From an uncultured Erythrobacter sp. (GTDB lineage Bacteria > Pseudomonadota > Alphaproteobacteria > Sphingomonadales > Sphingomonadaceae), in the NCBI GenBank assembly GCA_947495695.1, contig CANLZP010000003.1, positions 310,001-374,000 of the forward strand: a stretch of 64,000 bases of DNA, given 5' to 3'. The notes beneath the pieces were generated by a model. It did not search any database. It had not been told where the DNA came from and saw only the letters and a program-made list of their open reading frames with translations. Shown one piece after another: positions 60,212-64,000 of this stretch (its first letter is position 1; each line of letters opens with the position of its first letter). A program made the translations under genes and the position numbers.

Positions 60212-61141
60212 ATGGCTGCTTATACCATCGCTGATGTCAAAACTCTGCGCGAGAAAACCGGCGCAGGCATGATGGACGCAAAGAAGGCGCTTGAAGAAGC
60301 TGGCGGCGATATCGAAGCCGCGGTTGACGCATTGCGTGCCAAAGGTTTGGCCACTGCACAGAAGAAATCCAGCCGTACTGCTGCAGAAGGCCTGGTCGGC
60401 GTTGCTGTTGAAGGCACCAAGGGCGTGGCCGTAGAGGTCAATTCTGAAACCGACTTTGTCGCCAAGAACGATAAGTTCCAGGACTTTGTTCGCAAGAGCA
60501 CACAAGTCGCCTTGTCGCTGGACGCTGACGACGTAGATGCGTTGAAAGCCGCAGCCTATCCCGATGGCGGCACGATTGATGCCAAGCTGACCGATAACAT
60601 TGCGACCATTGGTGAAAACCAGCAGGTTCGCCGCATGAAGAGCGTGTCCGTTTCTAGCGGAACAATTGTTCCTTACATGCACAATGCTGCTGCGGAAGGC
60701 CTCGGCAAAATTGGTGTTCTGGTTGCGCTGGAAAGCGAAGCCGGTGCTGACGTGCTCGAGCCTTTGGGCAAGCAATTGGCCATGCACATTGCGGCTGCAT
60801 TCCCGCAGGCATTGGACGCAGACGGTCTGGACGCTGCTTTGATCGAGCGTGAGCGCTCTATTGCGGCGGAAAAGGCTGCTGAAAGCGGTAAGCCTGAAAA
60901 CGTACAGGAAAAGATGGTCGAAGGCGCAATCAAGAAGTTCGCTAAGGAGAATGCTCTTCTCAGCCAGCTGTTCGTGATCGACAACAAGACCCCGATCGCT
61001 GACGTGGTCGCCAAGGCAGGCAAAGACGCCGGAACAGCAATCGTTCTGAAGGATTATGTCCGCTTTCAACTTGGTGAAGGCATCGAGAAAGAAGAATCAG
61101 ACTTTGCTGCAGAAGTTGCCGCTGCTGTTGCAGGCGACTGA
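60212..61141 (+). CDS. tsf: elongation factor Ts
   Basis: 309 residues from the ATG at 60212 with AAGAGGAA upstream. The N-terminal UBA-like motif is [29 protein letters not shown], and [10 protein letters not shown] is the conserved EF-Tu contact. It recycles EF-Tu. It lies 124 bp after rpsB and is followed by a terminator. Confidence 0.97.
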   Translation: MAAYTIADVKTLREKTGAGMMDAKKALEEAGGDIEAAVDALRAKGLATAQKKSSRTAAEGLVGVAVEGTKGVAVEVNSETDFVAKNDKFQDFVRKSTQVALSLDADDVDALKAAAYPDGGTIDAKLTDNIATIGENQQVRRMKSVSVSSGTIVPYMHNAAAEGLGKIGVLVALESEAGADVLEPLGKQLAMHIAAAFPQALDADGLDAALIERERSIAAEKAAESGKPENVQEKMVEGAIKKFAKENALLSQLFVIDNKTPIADVVAKAGKDAGTAIVLKDYVRFQLGEGIEKEESDFAAEVAAAVAGD

Positions 61142-61161
61142 GCAGAAACAATAATAACATG

Positions 61162-61199
61162 AGCCGCTTCGCACTCCGGTGCGGGGCGGCTTTTGTTTT
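61162..61199 (+). terminator. terminator after tsf
   Basis: AGCCGC (61162-61167) pairs with GCGGCT (61186-61191), with GCAC/GGTGC inside, and a TTTTGTTTT tail to 61199. It separates rpsB-tsf from pyrH. Confidence 0.85.
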
Positions 61200-61527
61200 C
61201 ATCCCAAATCTTCATCCCAACCGAAACTCTCTGGGAACTGCGTTGGATGATGGCTCGTTGTGATCATTAGATACACAGTTAGCGATCCAGCTGTGATGCA
61301 TGCCGCCTTCGCCTAAGCGAAATCTATGGACGATTCGGGTCGCATTCGGAATTGACCATTGGATCCTGCCTTCATCGGCAGGGGCGGCACCACTGCCCAG
61401 GCCTGCTTGGTCGCTTTGCGGCTAACAATCTTCACACAATACAAAACCGGCTTTCCCTTTGCGCCTTTAACGCAGGGAGGCTAAGGAACGCGGCAGTTCG
61501 CAATTTGCACACGGAAAACCGGTCCTT
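61200..61527. other. 328-bp gap between tsf terminator and pyrH
   Basis: No gene or RNA is recognised. It should contain the pyrH-frr-uppS-cdsA promoter. GGGAGG at 61485-61490 is too far from the start to be its ribosome binding site. Confidence 0.5.
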
Positions 61528-62262
61528 ATGACGATGCCACAAGTCAAACGCGTCCTGTTGAAACTATCGGGTGAAGTCCTGATGGGGGAACAGGAATACG
61601 GGATTGATCCCGCCTATGTTGTGCGGTTGGCCGAAGAGGTAAAGGCTGCAAAGGACAGCGGCTTGGAAGTGTGCCTGGTTATCGGCGGAGGCAATATCTT
61701 TCGCGGTGTTGCAGGGGCCGCACGCGGCCTGGACCGGACCACGGGCGATTACATGGGCATGCTTGCCACCGTCATGAATGCTTTGGCCATGCAAAATGCC
61801 TTGGAAAAGCTGGGTGTGCAAACGCGGGTCCAATCCGCCATTCCGATGAGCAGCGTATGCGAACCCTATATTCGCCGCCGGGCAGAGCGCCATTTGCAAA
61901 AGGGACGAATCGTTATTTTTGCAGCGGGTACGGGCAATCCGTTCTTCACCACCGATACTGGCGCAGCTTTGCGCGCTGCCGAGATGAATTGCGATGCCTT
62001 GCTTAAAGGCACCAGCGTTGACGGCGTGTACAGTGCCGATCCCAAAACCAATCCCGATGCCACGCGCTATGACACGATCACCTATGATAGGGTGCTGGCA
62101 GACAATCTGAAAGTTATGGACGCCGCAGCGGTCGCATTGTGCCGCGAAAATGACATTCCCATCGTGGTCTTCTCGATCCGCGAAAAAGGAAATGTCGCCC
62201 GCGTGCTGGAAGGCAATGGCGTTCAAACCATCGTACAAGATCCAGAGAATAAGGAAGCCTGA
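61528..62262 (+). CDS. pyrH: UMP kinase
   Basis: 244 residues. Amino-acid kinase fold: [20 protein letters not shown] at the start, [42 protein letters not shown], then [42 protein letters not shown]. It makes UDP from UMP for RNA and cell wall precursors. A second ATG at 61534 is possible. frr follows 3 bp later. Confidence 0.96.
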   Translation: MTMPQVKRVLLKLSGEVLMGEQEYGIDPAYVVRLAEEVKAAKDSGLEVCLVIGGGNIFRGVAGAARGLDRTTGDYMGMLATVMNALAMQNALEKLGVQTRVQSAIPMSSVCEPYIRRRAERHLQKGRIVIFAAGTGNPFFTTDTGAALRAAEMNCDALLKGTSVDGVYSADPKTNPDATRYDTITYDRVLADNLKVMDAAAVALCRENDIPIVVFSIREKGNVARVLEGNGVQTIVQDPENKEA

Positions 62263-62265
62263 TCC

Positions 62266-62823
62266 ATGGCAGTTTACGACAAATCCGATATCGATCGGCG
62301 CATGAACGGAGCGGTTGAATCGCTGAAGGGCGATTTGGGCGGTTTGCGCACCGGTCGCGCTAACACCAGCCTGCTCGATCCAGTTGTGTGCGAAGTTTAT
62401 GGTGCCATGATGCCTCTGAGCCAGGTGGCAACAGTTAGCGCCCCCGAGCCGCGCATGCTGAGCGTGCAAGTGTGGGACAAGACCAATGTCAGCGCGGTTG
62501 AGAAAGGCATCACCAAGGCCAACCTTGGCCTCAATCCGATGACTGACGGGCAGACCGTTCGTTTGCCTATGCCTGATCTGACCGAAGAACGTCGCAAGGA
62601 ATTGGCTAAGCTGGCCGGGACCTATGCAGAGAACGCCAAGATCGCGATCCGCAATGTTCGCCGTGACGGAATGGAAGCGCTCAAGGCCGACGAGAAAAGC
62701 AAAGAGATCTCGGAAGACGAGCGCAAGCGGATGGAAGATGACGTCCAGAAGCTGACAGATAAATATGTCGCCGCCGCTGATGAAGCAGCTGCCAAGAAAG
62801 AACAGGAAATCCTGACTCAGTGA
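62266..62823 (+). CDS. frr: ribosome recycling factor
   Basis: 185 residues, the normal size. The three-helix bundle pattern [47 protein letters not shown] and [38 protein letters not shown] are diagnostic. It splits post-termination ribosomes with EF-G. Starts 3 bp after pyrH. Confidence 0.97.
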   Translation: MAVYDKSDIDRRMNGAVESLKGDLGGLRTGRANTSLLDPVVCEVYGAMMPLSQVATVSAPEPRMLSVQVWDKTNVSAVEKGITKANLGLNPMTDGQTVRLPMPDLTEERRKELAKLAGTYAENAKIAIRNVRRDGMEALKADEKSKEISEDERKRMEDDVQKLTDKYVAAADEAAAKKEQEILTQ

Positions 62824-62848
62824 AGTCCGGGATTTTTGGAGGGGTTTG

Positions 62849-63532
62849 ATGGGCACTTCGCCCGCACAGGCAAAGCATGTCGCCATCATCATGGACGGCA
62901 ATGGTCGATGGGCAAAGCGGCGTGCTTTGCCGCGTGCCATGGGGCATCAGCGCGGGGTTGAGGCGGTGCGCAAATTGGTGCGCTCGGTTGGCTCTATGGG
63001 GCTGGATTGTCTGACGCTATATGCGTTTTCGTCCGAAAACTGGAAGCGGCCCGATGAAGAGGTCGATGATTTGATGAATTTGATGCGCAAGTTCATCAAA
63101 TCGGACTTGCCCGAATTTATTGCCAATGATGTCCGCCTGAAAATCATCGGAGACTGGCAAGGCCTAGCCCCCGATATTGTTGCCATGTTGGAAGACGCGC
63201 TGGAGCAGACCTCGGGCGGATCGCGGACCTTGGCGGTCGCGCTGAATTACGGCGCGCAACAAGAAATTGCCCGCGCTGCGGCAAAGGCAGCTGCGATTGG
63301 TGAAGTGACCGACAAGAGCATTGCCGCCCATCTTGATACCAATGATCTTCCGCCGCTAGATTTGCTGATCCGCACCAGCGGAGAGGTGCGCCTGTCCAAT
63401 TTCCTGCTGTGGCAAGCGGCCTATGCCGAAATGCTGTTTGTCGACACGCTGTGGCCCGATTTCACGCCGGAACATTTGCAGACAGCGCTGGACGATTTTG
63501 CCGATCGGGAGCGACGCTTTGGCGGACGCTGA
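62849..63532 (+). CDS. uppS: undecaprenyl diphosphate synthase
   Basis: 227 residues from the ATG at 62849 with TGGAGGGG upstream. The cis-prenyltransferase motif [35 protein letters not shown] holds the catalytic Asp, and [35 protein letters not shown] is the second. Makes the C55 carrier for cell wall synthesis. The stop overlaps the cdsA start. Confidence 0.96.
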   Translation: MGTSPAQAKHVAIIMDGNGRWAKRRALPRAMGHQRGVEAVRKLVRSVGSMGLDCLTLYAFSSENWKRPDEEVDDLMNLMRKFIKSDLPEFIANDVRLKIIGDWQGLAPDIVAMLEDALEQTSGGSRTLAVALNYGAQQEIARAAAKAAAIGEVTDKSIAAHLDTNDLPPLDLLIRTSGEVRLSNFLLWQAAYAEMLFVDTLWPDFTPEHLQTALDDFADRERRFGGR

Positions 63533-64000
63533 GACCCACCAGAAGAAATCCGGGCAGAAAAAGTCTGATCTGCCCGTGCGGCTCGGATCAGCCATTGTCA
63601 TGCTGGCGGTTGCAGGCACGGCAGCATGGTTGGGCGGAGCATGGCTGGATGGTTTCATTCTGGCGGTGGGCGTGGCCTGCTTGCTGGAATTTGCTCGACT
63701 GATCTCGACCATCGCCAAGCCCGGACTTGGCCGTTTTTCCGCTTTGGTTGGGGCGGGTGTATATGTCGGCCTCGCCGTTTGGACCTTGATCAAGCTGCCG
63801 TTGCCAGTCGTATTGGGCGTCATTGCCGTAGTCATCGCGGTTGATGTTGGCGCCTATTTCAGTGGCCGCTCCATAGGCGGCCCCAAAATCGCACCCAAGA
63901 TCAGCCCGTCAAAGACTTGGGCGGGTCTGATTGGCGGAATGCTGGCGGCTGGCTTGGTTTCAGGCGGCCTGTTCGCTTGGAACACCGGATCCGCAGAGCT
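63519..64000 (+). CDS. cdsA: phosphatidate cytidylyltransferase, 3' end outside window
   Basis: A TTG at 63519 overlaps the end of uppS and opens a frame reaching the window edge (160 residues visible). After a polar N-terminus come membrane helices ([79 protein letters not shown]) and the CdsA signature [12 protein letters not shown]. It makes CDP-diacylglycerol, the substrate of PssA. The start codon is inferred from the overlap and the frame. Confidence 0.88.
   Translation, partial: MADAETHQKKSGQKKSDLPVRLGSAIVMLAVAGTAAWLGGAWLDGFILAVGVACLLEFARLISTIAKPGLGRFSALVGAGVYVGLAVWTLIKLPLPVVLGVIAVVIAVDVGAYFSGRSIGGPKIAPKISPSKTWAGLIGGMLAAGLVSGGLFAWNTGSAE

Overview
The window looks like chromosomal DNA from a Sphingomonadales alphaproteobacterium, probably close to Erythrobacter/Altererythrobacter. 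The evidence is gene content and order (dnaX then ybaB, lon then hup, the rpsB-tsf-pyrH-frr-uppS-cdsA block, psd-pssA, an NDUFS4-like complex I subunit), the protein style, and many TTG/GTG starts. This placement comes from family recognition, not a database search.

Left core (1-20190): a cut XRE regulator and a DUF6456 protein; uracil-DNA glycosylase and an ABC-F ATPase (Uup type); SIMPL and PepSY envelope proteins; an OmpR-type two-component pair; chorismate mutase; a long-chain polyprenyl diphosphate synthase; HrpB helicase; the complex I accessory subunit; the small SRP RNA; dnaX-ybaB; a class II aldolase; a glycine-rich stress-type protein; lon; hup; a lipoprotein; an RlmB-type rRNA methyltransferase; and tRNA-Tyr(GUA).

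Accessory island (about 20187-50036, 29.9 kb): it starts in the 3' end of tRNA-Tyr and ends at an imperfect copy of that 3' end. Both ends carry TGTGGGAGT repeats, and a tyrosine integrase sits just inside the left end. The cargo is modular. (a) An integrase / small HTH / prim-pol-SF3 helicase replication module. (b) A tight phytate operon: TonB receptor, beta-propeller phytase, PhoX-type phosphatase. (c) An arsR-arsC-acr3 operon with a perfect palindromic operator. (d) An orphan PhoB-like regulator with a degenerate receiver domain. (e) A second TonB receptor with a beta-helix-like lipoprotein, plus a small TPR protein. (f) A virB1-2-3-4-6-9-10-11 type IV secretion operon lacking virB5, virB7, virB8, virD4 and any recognisable relaxase. 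(g) A decayed second integrase, an XRE regulator, a Sel1-like membrane protein and a 53-residue membrane protein.

The most interesting signal is regulatory. A consensus Pho box (two CTGTCAT half-sites 11 bp apart) lies upstream of the virB operon. Weaker 11-bp-phased relatives lie upstream of the phytase receptor, the lipoprotein/TonB-receptor pair and the island's own PhoB-like gene. I infer an island that couples phosphate scavenging, protection from the phosphate analogue arsenate, and possibly DNA transfer or surface secretion, to phosphate starvation.

Right core (50037-64000): a complete oppABCDF oligopeptide importer, a KAS III family enzyme, psd-pssA, a small membrane protein, and the rpsB-tsf-pyrH-frr-uppS-cdsA housekeeping block, cut at the right edge inside cdsA.
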